This document shows positions 1-6,553 of a DNA stretch of 52,134 nt, piece after piece. The DNA is taken from contig NZ_FOQE01000014.1 of the NCBI RefSeq assembly GCF_900113675.1, positions 1 to 52,134 on the forward strand. The letters run 5' to 3'. Within the stretch, counting starts at the first letter, position 1; every line of letters starts with the position of its first letter. This DNA comes from Pisciglobus halotolerans. GTDB taxonomy: Bacteria; Bacillota; Bacilli; Lactobacillales; Carnobacteriaceae. Under the pieces are notes generated by a model. It saw only the letters and a program-made list of their open reading frames with translations. It had not been told where the DNA came from and ran no database searches. A program made the position numbers and the translations under genes.

Positions 1-42
1 TTCATGATATCTTTTACCAATATCTATACCAACAAAAAACAT
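1..42 (-). CDS. IS110-family transposase, N-terminal fragment cut by window edge
   Basis: Read on the minus strand from 42, an ATG opens a frame that runs off the window: MFFVGIDIGKRYHE. The VGIDIGK pattern is the usual start of IS110-family DEDD recombinases, where the Asp is the first acidic residue of the RuvC-like catalytic site. A purine-rich AGGCAGGTG lies about 6 bases upstream of the ATG. Only 14 codons are visible, so subgroup and integrity cannot be judged. The long non-coding stretch upstream of the gene fits the IS110 subgroup rather than IS1111, whose long end lies downstream. The main alternative would be a chance match, but the structured region behind it argues against that. 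Confidence 0.7.
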   Translation of the reverse strand, partial: MFFVGIDIGKRYHE

Positions 43-69
43 AAAGAACACCTGCCTTATAAAATTTTA

Positions 70-231
70 GATAAAGGTTATCCTCTCTGCTTTACGAAAC
101 ATACAACCTCGTTCGATATGCGACAACCATGTGCCATCCAGCTCATTCGTATATTATTCGTAAAGAAGAGGTGTCAGTCTGTGCGACGAAGACAAGGCTC
201 CAAGGATGCGAACTACAACCTCTATCTGTAC
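70..231 (-). ncRNA. Candidate IS110 bridge RNA
   Basis: Transcribed toward the transposase, this stretch can fold into two successive stem-loops with internal loops, the known layout of IS110/IS621 bridge RNAs (target-binding then donor-binding loop). Stem 1 pairs 218-223 with 167-172 (AGAGGT/ACCTCT). Stem 2 pairs 157-165 with 90-98 (nine perfect base pairs), with an inner stem 147-154/116-123 (7 of 8 pairs) and a 17-nt internal loop at 99-115. Loop 1 contains CGCATCCT (plus-strand 203-210) and loop 2 contains ACGAGG. A TATAAT box lies just upstream at 243-238 on the minus strand. Ends are estimates. Confidence 0.5.
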
Positions 232-237
232 AAATAA

Positions 238-243
238 ATTATA
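238..243 (-). promoter_or_regulatory. -10 box for the putative bridge RNA
   Basis: On the minus strand the hexamer is a perfect TATAAT, placed 7-12 bases before the estimated RNA start near 231. No good -35 box is seen at the expected 17-base distance. A 12-bp palindrome TCTCAAATGAGA (244-255) adjoins it and may be an operator. Confidence 0.35.
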
Positions 244-315
244 TCTCAAATGAGAGACATAATGATTTAAAAAGTTAACAAATACGTATATTTATTAACT
301 AACTATATTATACGA

Positions 316-440
316 GGATGCGGAGAAAGTTCGAAAAAGCAAGACCGTCATCGGAAGCACTGTTGCCGTTCCGGCAAAGTGTAGCATGTCTCTAAGCGAT
401 TAAAATCGCAAGAGCCATGACAATGCGGAGCGAGGTCGAT
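316..440 (+). repeat. Dispersed repeat, two modules (E and F) beside the IS110 end
   Basis: Module E begins GGATGCGGAGAAAG at 316. Module F begins with the variant CAATGCGGAGCGAGG at 421. Both border motifs recur in the array at 39657-40165. Module E matches the last module of that array over about 110 bases with scattered substitutions, sharing for example CGGAAGCACTGTTGCCGTTC and GTCTCTAAGCGAT. No reading frame is conserved between copies, so this is a structured non-coding repeat rather than a gene. Confidence 0.65.
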
Positions 441-525
441 AGAAACACAACGTCAACAAGGTAATTGGCACAAAGAGATCTGGATATATAAAAAAATAAG
501 CAATTTAACAAATGGGTGAAAATTT

Positions 526-882
526 ATGGTGAAGAGAGAAGAAATTTTTGATTTCGTTAAAGTAAAGTATCACGTAACACCTGATTATCCTTGGGAAACC
601 TATCCTAACTATGCAGCTTTAAGACATTAGAATAATGAGAAATGGTTTGGTTTAGTCATGAATGTATCTAGTGATAAAATTGGTTTAAATGACAATCAGG
701 AAATTGATATACTAAACTTGAAAACAAGAGAAGAATTGATTGGTCCTTTAAGAAAAAAGGAAGGCATTTATCAGGCTTACCATATGAACAAGTCAAAGTG
801 GGTCAGTGTCAATTTAAATGAGATGAAATCTGTTGATAGTATTAAAGAATTGATTGATGAAAGTTATGAGCTGACAAGTTAG
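526..882 (+). pseudogene. MmcQ/YjbR-family protein, interrupted by in-frame TAG
   Basis: From ATG 526 the frame reads MVKREEIFDF..., then meets TAG at 628-630 (codon 35), and continues in the same frame to 882. The pieces together give a normal-length YjbR-type protein (about 118 residues). Family landmarks lie on both sides of the stop: YPNYAALRH before it, NNEKWFGLVMNVS directly after it, and ILNLK and AYHMNKSKWV further on. YjbR-family proteins have a double wing-like fold thought to bind DNA; their role is unclear. ATG 658 could allow a 74-residue C-terminal fragment, but no convincing ribosome binding site precedes it. A single-base change or a sequencing error would both explain the stop. 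Confidence 0.8.
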
Positions 883-939
883 GAAGAAAGTTAAAAATAA
901 GTAAAAATGAAAAGATGTAACTGAATCAGATTCAATAAT

Positions 940-986
940 AAAAGCAGCAGCTCAATCCAGAAGGAGAATAGAGCGGCTGCTTTTTT
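940..986. terminator. Bidirectional intrinsic terminator
   Basis: A stem of AAAAGCAGC(A)GCTC (940-953) pairs with GAGC(G)GCTGCTTTT (971-984), with T runs on both sides. It separates the YjbR pseudogene from the convergent DedA gene. Confidence 0.8.
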
Positions 987-1003
987 AGATAAGCTATGAA
1001 ATA

Positions 1004-1618
1004 TTAAGATTTTGTTTTTTTAACTCTGCGGATATACCATACAGCCACCAGAATGATCGCAAGGGCGATAATAGCATAGGCAATGTTTGAGTAGATGTCC
1101 ATATAGTGAACGATTGTTTCCCATTGAGCACCAACGATCGAACCTAAATAAATCAGGATAGTATTCCAAATCAAAGTCCCGATCGTAGTAAAAACGAGAA
1201 AGAGACCTAAGCTCATGTCGGACATCCCTGCAGGAATCGATATCAAACTTCTGATCAATGGAATAAATCGACAAAAGAAAACGGTCCATACATTATACCG
1301 CTCAAACCACGCATCAGCTTTATAAAGATCTTCTTTTGTTAATCTCAAAAATTTTCCATATCGATCGATTATTTTTTCTAAACGACTAATATCGAGTAAT
1401 CTCCCAATAAAATACAGAATCAAAGCGCCTAAGACAGCTCCTACTGTAGAGGCTAGCACCATTCCAGTTATATTTAGAGAGGTATGAGTCGTCATAAAAC
1501 CGCCAAAAGTCAAAATAACTTCAGAAGGGATCGGCGGGAAGATATTTTCAATCATGATCAAAAAAGCTACTCCAAAGTAACCAAATTGTTCCATAATACT
1601 TTGAATCCAAGTTTCTAT
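1004..1618 (-). CDS. DedA family membrane protein
   Basis: DedA proteins are multi-span inner-membrane proteins of the SNARE-associated superfamily. Members help recycle undecaprenyl phosphate or phosphatidylethanolamine and maintain the proton motive force. Visible landmarks are the re-entrant region ENIFPPIPSEVIL near the N-terminus, a FFCRFIPLIRSLISIPAG segment in the middle and several hydrophobic helices. The first ATG (1594) lacks a nearby Shine-Dalgarno. Upstream in frame lies ATA at 1618-1616, preceded by AGGAG at the usual 9-base distance and coding ETWIQSIMEQFGYFG, the typical DedA N-terminus. I therefore place the start at the ATA (204 residues); the conservative alternative is 1594 (196 residues). 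It is a single gene between two terminator or promoter regions. Confidence 0.85.
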   Translation of the reverse strand: METWIQSIMEQFGYFGVAFLIMIENIFPPIPSEVILTFGGFMTTHTSLNITGMVLASTVGAVLGALILYFIGRLLDISRLEKIIDRYGKFLRLTKEDLYKADAWFERYNVWTVFFCRFIPLIRSLISIPAGMSDMSLGLFLVFTTIGTLIWNTILIYLGSIVGAQWETIVHYMDIYSNIAYAIIALAIILVAVWYIRRVKKTKS

Positions 1619-1852
1619 AGGTCTTCACTCCTAAAAAAAGTCCATTTACTTTTGTAACAAATCTTACTATACAGGAAATTAGAAGAAATTCAATTTATTA
1701 TTTTATTAAAATTATTTTCAATATTTGGAGAGAAGAGTAGACAATAAAGTTAACAATTGCTACATTAGTAAATTTAGATAAATAAAAAAAGAGGATAAGA
1801 TAAACATTTTACTTCATTTGTGTATAATAGGAAAGAGAGTGAGGGATGACTG

Positions 1853-2770
1853 TTGAAAAAATCAGCAAAACGGCACCAATCTAAAAAACAAACAGAAAAA
1901 AAGTACATCGTAAAAGGTGAAAGTGAATTGCTTCCATTTTTATTGGAGCAGAAAATAAAAAGTAGTCGCAATGCCACTAAATCTATTTTGTCTCGAGGAC
2001 AGGTCAAGGTTGACGGAAAAACGATCACACAGCACAATGCTGTACTCAAGCCTGGACAAGAGATAGAAATCATTGAAAATAAAGAAATGCAGCGAAAAAG
2101 CGAACTAATGGGCATCCGCATTCTTTATGAAGATCAAGATTTAATCGTCATTGATAAAGAAGCCGGGATTTTATCTGTCGCAGCCAAGCACCCTAATGAA
2201 TGGACAGCTCATTATCAACTGAGCTTATATGTGAAAGACAAAAATCCTCGAAATAGAGTATTTGTTGTTCACCGTTTGGATCGAGATACTTCTGGGGTGA
2301 TGATGTTTGCTAAAAATGAAAAAGCAAAACGAATATTGCAGGATAATTGGAAAAAAATGGTGACTGAACGGATATATACAGCAATGGTTGAAGGAGAACC
2401 AGCTAAAAAAGAAGATACGATCGATTCTTGGCTAAGTGAAAATAAAGCTTTTAAAGTTTATTCTAGCCCTAAAGACAATGGCGGTAAACGAGCAGTGACA
2501 CATTATCATGTTGCGCAAACGAATGGTAATTATAGCTTGTTAACATTAACATTAGAGACAGGAAGAAAAAATCAAATTCGTGTGCATCTGTCAGATATTG
2601 GTCATCCAATCGTTGGAGACAAGAAGTATGGAGCACAAACGAATCCATTAAAACGTTTAGGTTTACATGCCACAACGATCAAGTTCAAACATCCAACTTC
2701 TGGAAAGTTGATGCAATTTCATTCAGCTGTACCGAAAATATTCAAATTGAAGACCAAAACATCCGTCTAA
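1853..2770 (+). CDS. RluA-family 23S rRNA pseudouridine synthase
   Basis: The protein converts uridine to pseudouridine in RNA, probably 23S rRNA. An N-terminal S4 RNA-binding domain (about residues 20-75) precedes the catalytic domain. The motif HRLDRDTSGVMMFAKN holds the catalytic Asp, and GRKNQIRVHLSDIGHPIVGD is the conserved C-terminal family block. The start is a TTG with a GAGTGAGGGA Shine-Dalgarno 7 bases upstream; a nearby ATG at 1845 is in another frame and stops soon. Length (305 aa) is normal. Which of the several Bacillota paralogues it matches, and thus the target uridine, cannot be told here. Confidence 0.9.
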   Translation: MKKSAKRHQSKKQTEKKYIVKGESELLPFLLEQKIKSSRNATKSILSRGQVKVDGKTITQHNAVLKPGQEIEIIENKEMQRKSELMGIRILYEDQDLIVIDKEAGILSVAAKHPNEWTAHYQLSLYVKDKNPRNRVFVVHRLDRDTSGVMMFAKNEKAKRILQDNWKKMVTERIYTAMVEGEPAKKEDTIDSWLSENKAFKVYSSPKDNGGKRAVTHYHVAQTNGNYSLLTLTLETGRKNQIRVHLSDIGHPIVGDKKYGAQTNPLKRLGLHATTIKFKHPTSGKLMQFHSAVPKIFKLKTKTSV

Positions 2771-2839
2771 AGTTTGACGACAAATAGAAAAATCTTCAGT
2801 AAGATAAAATAAAGTCAACATGAAAGTAGGGAAAATAAA

Positions 2840-3811
2840 ATGAAACGATTAAAAAAAGCTGTAATGATCTCGGCAGTAGTGCTTGGAATTGGCGGTACAC
2901 TGGGGTTTTCTCAACCAGTATCGGCGGCAAGTGATGGGATAGATACGACTGTGGTGAATGAAAAGTGGGGAAAACCAACTTTTGTACATGGCGGAGGGCT
3001 ATCCAACAGTGAAGTAAAAGAAACAGCTGATTTGCTGCAAATCGAAAACGCAGAAAATGTAGCGAGTGTAGCAATCAATGGTCAAGATGTGATCCACTAT
3101 TTGGGCTCTGGATCAGGGAATACTTCAAGCTTGATCTCATCTGTCTTGGTTGAAAAAGAAGACAGTGGGCATGGTGTAAAAGTAAATATCAAAACGCCAG
3201 AAAATATTACACAAATCACCCAAGAGCAATATGCTAATGCGGCTATCACAGCGGGGATTGCAGATGCAACGATCCTCGTAGCAAGTATTCGTCCAGCAAC
3301 AGGTGAAAGTGCTTTGACAGGTGTGTATAAAGCTTTTGATGTTAATGGAGAAGATCTAGATCAAGACCGGATGGAAGTAGCACAGGAAGAATTAGAAACG
3401 ACAAACGATATCGCTCAAGAAAATGCCGATAAAAGTGATTTTGATTCGGGCAAACTTGATCAAGCCATCATTGATATCAAGCAAGGATTGGCGGACTTGA
3501 AAGAACAACAAGGTAAACTAGCAACAAAAGAAGAAATTCAGCAGATCATCAACGATGCGATAGAAAAAAATAACTTAGACAATGTTGTTACTCAAGATCA
3601 AATGGATCAATTAATGAAATTGTTTGAAAACTATCAAAAAACTTCTGCTATTGATTCACAAGAAGTAAAGGATCAGTTGCAAAACCTTTCTAACACGGTA
3701 AAAGATAAATTAGGCAACTTGGTCAACCAAGCGGAAGAAAGTGGCTTAACAGATAAAATCGGAAATTTCTTTAGACAAATCTGGGATGCTATCGTCAATT
3801 TATTTAATTAA
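2840..3811 (+). CDS. Secreted DUF1002 protein (YpuA-like)
   Basis: An N-terminal signal peptide (KRLKKAV, hydrophobic core, likely cleavage after VSA near residue 30) indicates export. The body matches the DUF1002 family, with ATILVASIRPATGESALTGVYKAF as its conserved core. The C-terminal half (about 185-300) is rich in Gln, Asp and Lys and looks helical or coiled-coil, ending in an amphipathic IGNFFRQIWDAIVNLF. Function of the family is unknown. It stands alone, with a good start context (AGTAGGG) and a bidirectional terminator downstream. Confidence 0.85.
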   Translation: MKRLKKAVMISAVVLGIGGTLGFSQPVSAASDGIDTTVVNEKWGKPTFVHGGGLSNSEVKETADLLQIENAENVASVAINGQDVIHYLGSGSGNTSSLISSVLVEKEDSGHGVKVNIKTPENITQITQEQYANAAITAGIADATILVASIRPATGESALTGVYKAFDVNGEDLDQDRMEVAQEELETTNDIAQENADKSDFDSGKLDQAIIDIKQGLADLKEQQGKLATKEEIQQIINDAIEKNNLDNVVTQDQMDQLMKLFENYQKTSAIDSQEVKDQLQNLSNTVKDKLGNLVNQAEESGLTDKIGNFFRQIWDAIVNLFN

Positions 3812-3862
3812 TAACGGAAACGCTCAAAAGAACACAGCTTCTTTTGCAACGGATAAAAATGA

Positions 3863-3918
3863 TAAAAAAAGACAAACCTCACATTGTATTTATATAATAG
3901 TGAAGGTCTGTCTTTTTG
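3863..3918. terminator. Bidirectional intrinsic terminator
   Basis: AAAAAGACAAACCTCAC pairs with GTGAAGGTCTGTCTTTTT across an AT-rich loop. It lies between the DUF1002 gene and the convergent FMN reductase gene. Confidence 0.7.
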
Positions 3919-3932
3919 ATTTTATTTAAACA

Positions 3933-4487
3933 TTATAAGTTAACTTCTAAAGCAGCAAAATTTTTGAAGCGTTCAACGACCATGCTAATGAATTGAGCAG
4001 TTGGTTCGTCGGTCAATTGGCCATTTTCATCAAATTTTGTATGAGCAGCTCCTACAAAGATATCATTTCCGCCAGCTGCTGGCATGACATAAGCAGCTAC
4101 ACCAACAGTATCTAAAACATCGCGTAAGTGGATTTGAGCTTTGACGGTTCCTAAAGCGCCCATTGAAGCGCCCATGATCAAGACTTTCTTTCCAGCCATT
4201 TCTTTTCCTTCACGAGAAACCCAGTCGATCGCATTTTTTAAGACAGCTGGCATTGAAGCATTGTATTCAGGTGTTGCAACGATAACAGCATCTGCACTTT
4301 TCACTAAAGCTTGGAAATCGCGGACCGTTTGACCTGGATCTGCTTCGATTTCTTCATTAAAGAAAGGCAAATGAGAAATATCAGCTATTTCAATTCCTAA
4401 TTCTGGAAACTTTTCTTGAATGTGTTTCACCAATTTCATATTATAAGAATCTTTACGTAAACTCCCTACCAAAGCAACAGTTTTCAA
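3933..4487 (-). CDS. NAD(P)H-dependent FMN reductase (NADPH-dependent FMN reductase family)
   Basis: This is a flavodoxin-fold reductase that transfers electrons from NAD(P)H to FMN or to quinone- or azo-type acceptors in the cytoplasm. The FMN phosphate-binding loop LVGSLRKDSYNMKL is at the N-terminus and the family signature TPEYNASMPAVLKNAIDW lies near the middle. The start chosen is TTG at 4487: AGAGG lies 8 bases upstream and the protein then begins directly with the first beta strand. An ATG 30 bases further out (4517) would add ten residues without homology value. Single gene. Confidence 0.88.
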   Translation of the reverse strand: MKTVALVGSLRKDSYNMKLVKHIQEKFPELGIEIADISHLPFFNEEIEADPGQTVRDFQALVKSADAVIVATPEYNASMPAVLKNAIDWVSREGKEMAGKKVLIMGASMGALGTVKAQIHLRDVLDTVGVAAYVMPAAGGNDIFVGAAHTKFDENGQLTDEPTAQFISMVVERFKNFAALEVNL

Positions 4488-4646
4488 ATAACTAACCTCT
4501 TTCTGATTAAGTATCATGTTCTTAAGTAGTAGTATAACATCATTTGCTTACTTTTTACAAGTTAACTTTAAGAAAAAATAAATAATGTTTTTTTTGACGC
4601 TAGATTTAGATTAAAAAGGTAAAAAAATAAAAATACATACAAGATA

Positions 4647-4674
4647 TTGTGTCTGTCGAAGAATATGCTATACT
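4647..4674 (+). promoter_or_regulatory. Promoter of the adenosyltransferase gene
   Basis: TTGTGT and TATACT are 16 bases apart, and TGC directly before the -10 makes it an extended -10 promoter. It lies about 40 bases ahead of the ATG at 4713. Confidence 0.5.
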
Positions 4675-4712
4675 AGATAGTGCGACGTTGAACAAGGAAG
4701 GAGGAAGAAAAA

Positions 4713-5309
4713 ATGCAATTGTATACAAAAAGAGGAGACTATGGGAATACCAACTTGATTGGTCAAAGAACCATTCCAAAAGATAACATACGCGTCGAAA
4801 CATATGGGACATTAGATGAACTAAATTCGTTGATTGGTGTGATCGTCAGCCAAATGGATGAAGAAGACAATCGTTTAAAAAGTGAATTGATAGATCTGCA
4901 GCATTTGTTGTTTGATTGCGGTACTGACTTAGCCACTTTTGATGGAGAGAGACCTTACAAAGTCAAAAAAGAAGCTGTCGAATGGATCGAAGAACAGATT
5001 GATGTTTATGCGGAAGAACCACCGATCATTGAGAAGTTTGTGATTCCAGGCGGACATCCAGTAGCGAGTTTATTGCATTTGGCTCGAACCGTAACGAGAA
5101 GAGCTGAGCATCTGATCGTCACACTAAATAGAGAAGAAAAAATCAATACCGTCGTTGCTATATTCGTCAATCGTTTATCTGATTACTTGTTTGCTTTGGC
5201 ACGAATAGTGAACCATCGTAAAGGAGTAGCTGAGCCGCTTTATGAACGAGGCGGAAAAGTTTTTCATCCAGAATTGAAAAAAGAACAGTTACCAAAAACA
5301 CATTATTGA
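4713..5309 (+). CDS. PduO-type ATP:cob(I)alamin adenosyltransferase
   Basis: The enzyme transfers the adenosyl group of ATP to cob(I)alamin to make coenzyme B12. The N-terminus KRGDYGNTNLIGQRTIPKDN and the following YGTLDELNSLIG match the ATP-binding segment of PduO/MMAB-type enzymes. The central RTVTRRAEH and the later NRLSDYLFALAR carry the conserved Arg and Asp of the active site. Length (198 aa) is usual. The GGAGG site sits 9 bases before the ATG. It is directly followed by a cobalamin riboswitch and a B12 uptake pair, which supports a salvage role: imported cobalamin is adenosylated here. Confidence 0.92.
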   Translation: MQLYTKRGDYGNTNLIGQRTIPKDNIRVETYGTLDELNSLIGVIVSQMDEEDNRLKSELIDLQHLLFDCGTDLATFDGERPYKVKKEAVEWIEEQIDVYAEEPPIIEKFVIPGGHPVASLLHLARTVTRRAEHLIVTLNREEKINTVVAIFVNRLSDYLFALARIVNHRKGVAEPLYERGGKVFHPELKKEQLPKTHY

Positions 5310-5310
5310 T

Positions 5311-5510
5311 TTGATAAGATGGAAGACTGGTGAAAATCCAGCACGGTCCCGCCACTGTAAGGAGCTTCAGCTCTAAGTCAGATCTTTCTTAAAAAATCAA
5401 AAAACAGTTGCTTCGAGGCAAAGCGACTGTCGAACAGCTAATGTTATCGCTGTTACATATTGCCTCACCAGACCATTTTATTTTTGCTTTAAATCTGAGG
5501 AGGAAGAATC
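5311..5510 (+). promoter_or_regulatory. Cobalamin riboswitch with expression platform
   Basis: The aptamer core is plain: GGTGAAAATCC (5329-5339), GGTCCCGCCACTGTAA (5345-5360) and AAGTCAGAT (5375-5383). The closing stem can form from TTGATAAGA (5311-5319) with TCTTA and TCAA (5387-5400). Downstream, hairpin 5405-5413/5421-5429 shows GAGGCA in its loop, complementary to TGCCTC at 5461-5466. The same CCTC could also pair with the Shine-Dalgarno GAGGAGG (5497-5503). I infer translational control of the lipoprotein and S-component genes. No poly-T terminator is seen. Confidence 0.9.
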
Positions 5511-5945
5511 ATGTTACGTCAATTAAAATTAAAATCATTTATCTTTTTATCTTTATTGTTTGTCTTAACGGCTTGTGGAACAGAAACAGAAAAAGAGACG
5601 ACTGGAAGCCAAGCTGTTTCCGAGCAATCCAGTGTAGTGGACACTGCTGAAAAAGATGCTCAGATCCAAGCTGAAATGTCATTCGAAATAGATGGAAAAG
5701 AAGCAGCAGACCTTGCAAAAAGTGTAGAAGTTTCAGAAGGAACCTCTGTATTGGAAGCAATGAAAGAGCATTATGAAGTTGAAGAAAAAGACGGCTTTAT
5801 TACAGCAATCAATGGACATGAACAAGATGAAGCTGAAGGCAAATGGTGGTTATATACTGTCAACGACGAACAGCCTACAGTAGGTGCTGCCGAGTATGAA
5901 TTGAAGGATGGAGACCAAGTGAAGTGGACCTTAAATGGCAACTAA
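5511..5945 (+). CDS. Transcobalamin-like (DUF4430) lipoprotein, probable B12-binding
   Basis: A lipoprotein signal ends in the lipobox LTAC near residue 21, so the mature protein should be anchored outside the membrane. After a short linker, the single domain reads GTSVLEAMKEHYEVEE, then KWWLYTVNDEQPTVGAAEYELKDGD. This is the DUF4430 pattern, related to the C-terminal domain of eukaryotic transcobalamin and intrinsic factor. Position under a cobalamin riboswitch and an 11-base overlap with the ECF S-component gene indicate a role in capturing cobalamin or cobinamide for uptake; this is inference from context. The ATG has GAGGAGG 7 bases upstream. Confidence 0.88.
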   Translation: MLRQLKLKSFIFLSLLFVLTACGTETEKETTGSQAVSEQSSVVDTAEKDAQIQAEMSFEIDGKEAADLAKSVEVSEGTSVLEAMKEHYEVEEKDGFITAINGHEQDEAEGKWWLYTVNDEQPTVGAAEYELKDGDQVKWTLNGN

Positions 5946-6462
5946 GTCTGTTTTTTCTGTTCAAAGAATTGCGTTGCTAGGTTTACTGACAGCTTTATGC
6001 TATGTCAGCCGCGTAATTTTTCAGTTTTTGCCCAATGTGCAACCTGTGACCGTTATTCTGATCATTCTAGTTCTTAAAATGACAGTCGTTGATAGTTGGA
6101 TCGTCGCGATTCTTTCCATTTTGATCTCAAACATCCAACTAGGAATGGGTGTCTGGACGATCGCGCAAATCTTATCTTTTTCTATTTTAGTAGGAATCAC
6201 AGGATTACTCATCAAACCTTTTATCAATCAAATCCCTTTTGTGGTGATGGTGCTATATGCAGGTCTAACGGGTTATCTCTATGGTTTTATCATCTCAGCT
6301 GTTCAAGCGCCTTTTTTTGGGATTCAAAATTTTTGGGCTTATTACCTTGCAGGATTGCCGTTTGATACGATGCATGCGTTAGGGAATGCTGCTTTTTATG
6401 TTCTATTAGCTCCGGTTTTAGGCAGCATTTTAGATCGTTTCGATGTAAAAAATAGGTTCTAA
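5935..6462 (+). CDS. ECF transporter S component, probably cobalamin-specific (CbrT-like)
   Basis: The protein is 175 residues long with about six hydrophobic helices and a short cytoplasmic N-terminus. It has the size and composition of the substrate-binding S subunits of energy-coupling factor importers. The sequence FLPNVQPVTVILIILVLKM and the later GLPFDTMHALGNAAFYVLLAPVLG are typical of the group. It would dock on the shared EcfA-EcfA'-EcfT module encoded elsewhere. The gene overlaps the lipoprotein gene by 11 bases and shares its cobalamin riboswitch, so B12 or a precursor is the expected substrate. A strong terminator follows at once. Confidence 0.88.
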   Translation: MATKSVFSVQRIALLGLLTALCYVSRVIFQFLPNVQPVTVILIILVLKMTVVDSWIVAILSILISNIQLGMGVWTIAQILSFSILVGITGLLIKPFINQIPFVVMVLYAGLTGYLYGFIISAVQAPFFGIQNFWAYYLAGLPFDTMHALGNAAFYVLLAPVLGSILDRFDVKNRF

Positions 6463-6466
6463 AAAG

Positions 6467-6510
6467 GACAAAAAAGTAAGCCGCTTTACATTAGGGCTTG
6501 CTTTTTTGTC
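6467..6510. terminator. Bidirectional intrinsic terminator
   Basis: GACAAAAAAGTAAGCC pairs with GGCTTGCTTTTTTGTC around an 11-12 base loop. It ends the B12 uptake operon and the convergent gene at 6554. Confidence 0.8.
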
Positions 6511-6553
6511 GTTTAAGAAATGATAAAAAGATAGGTTTCAAACAATTTTTTTT

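Larger units (their letters stand above)
1..315 (-). mobile_element. Left end (LE) of an IS110-type insertion sequence, partial
   Basis: The region holds the start of an IS110-like transposase (42 down to 1) and about 270 bases of non-coding DNA upstream of it. The element lies on the minus strand and leaves the window on the left. The outer boundary is inferred at about 314-316: just beyond it begins a repeat motif (GGATGCGGAG, 316-325) that occurs elsewhere in the window without the element. No terminal inverted repeats are expected for this family. The boundary cannot be proved without the other end. Confidence 0.55.

Noticed and set aside
4-237. Plus-strand open frame of 77 codons at the left edge
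   Set aside because: It lies antisense to the IS110 transposase start and the structured non-coding end, with no family features or ribosome site.
658-882. 74-codon frame as an independent gene
   Set aside because: It is the C-terminal part of a YjbR-family protein whose N-terminus is readable in the same frame before a TAG.
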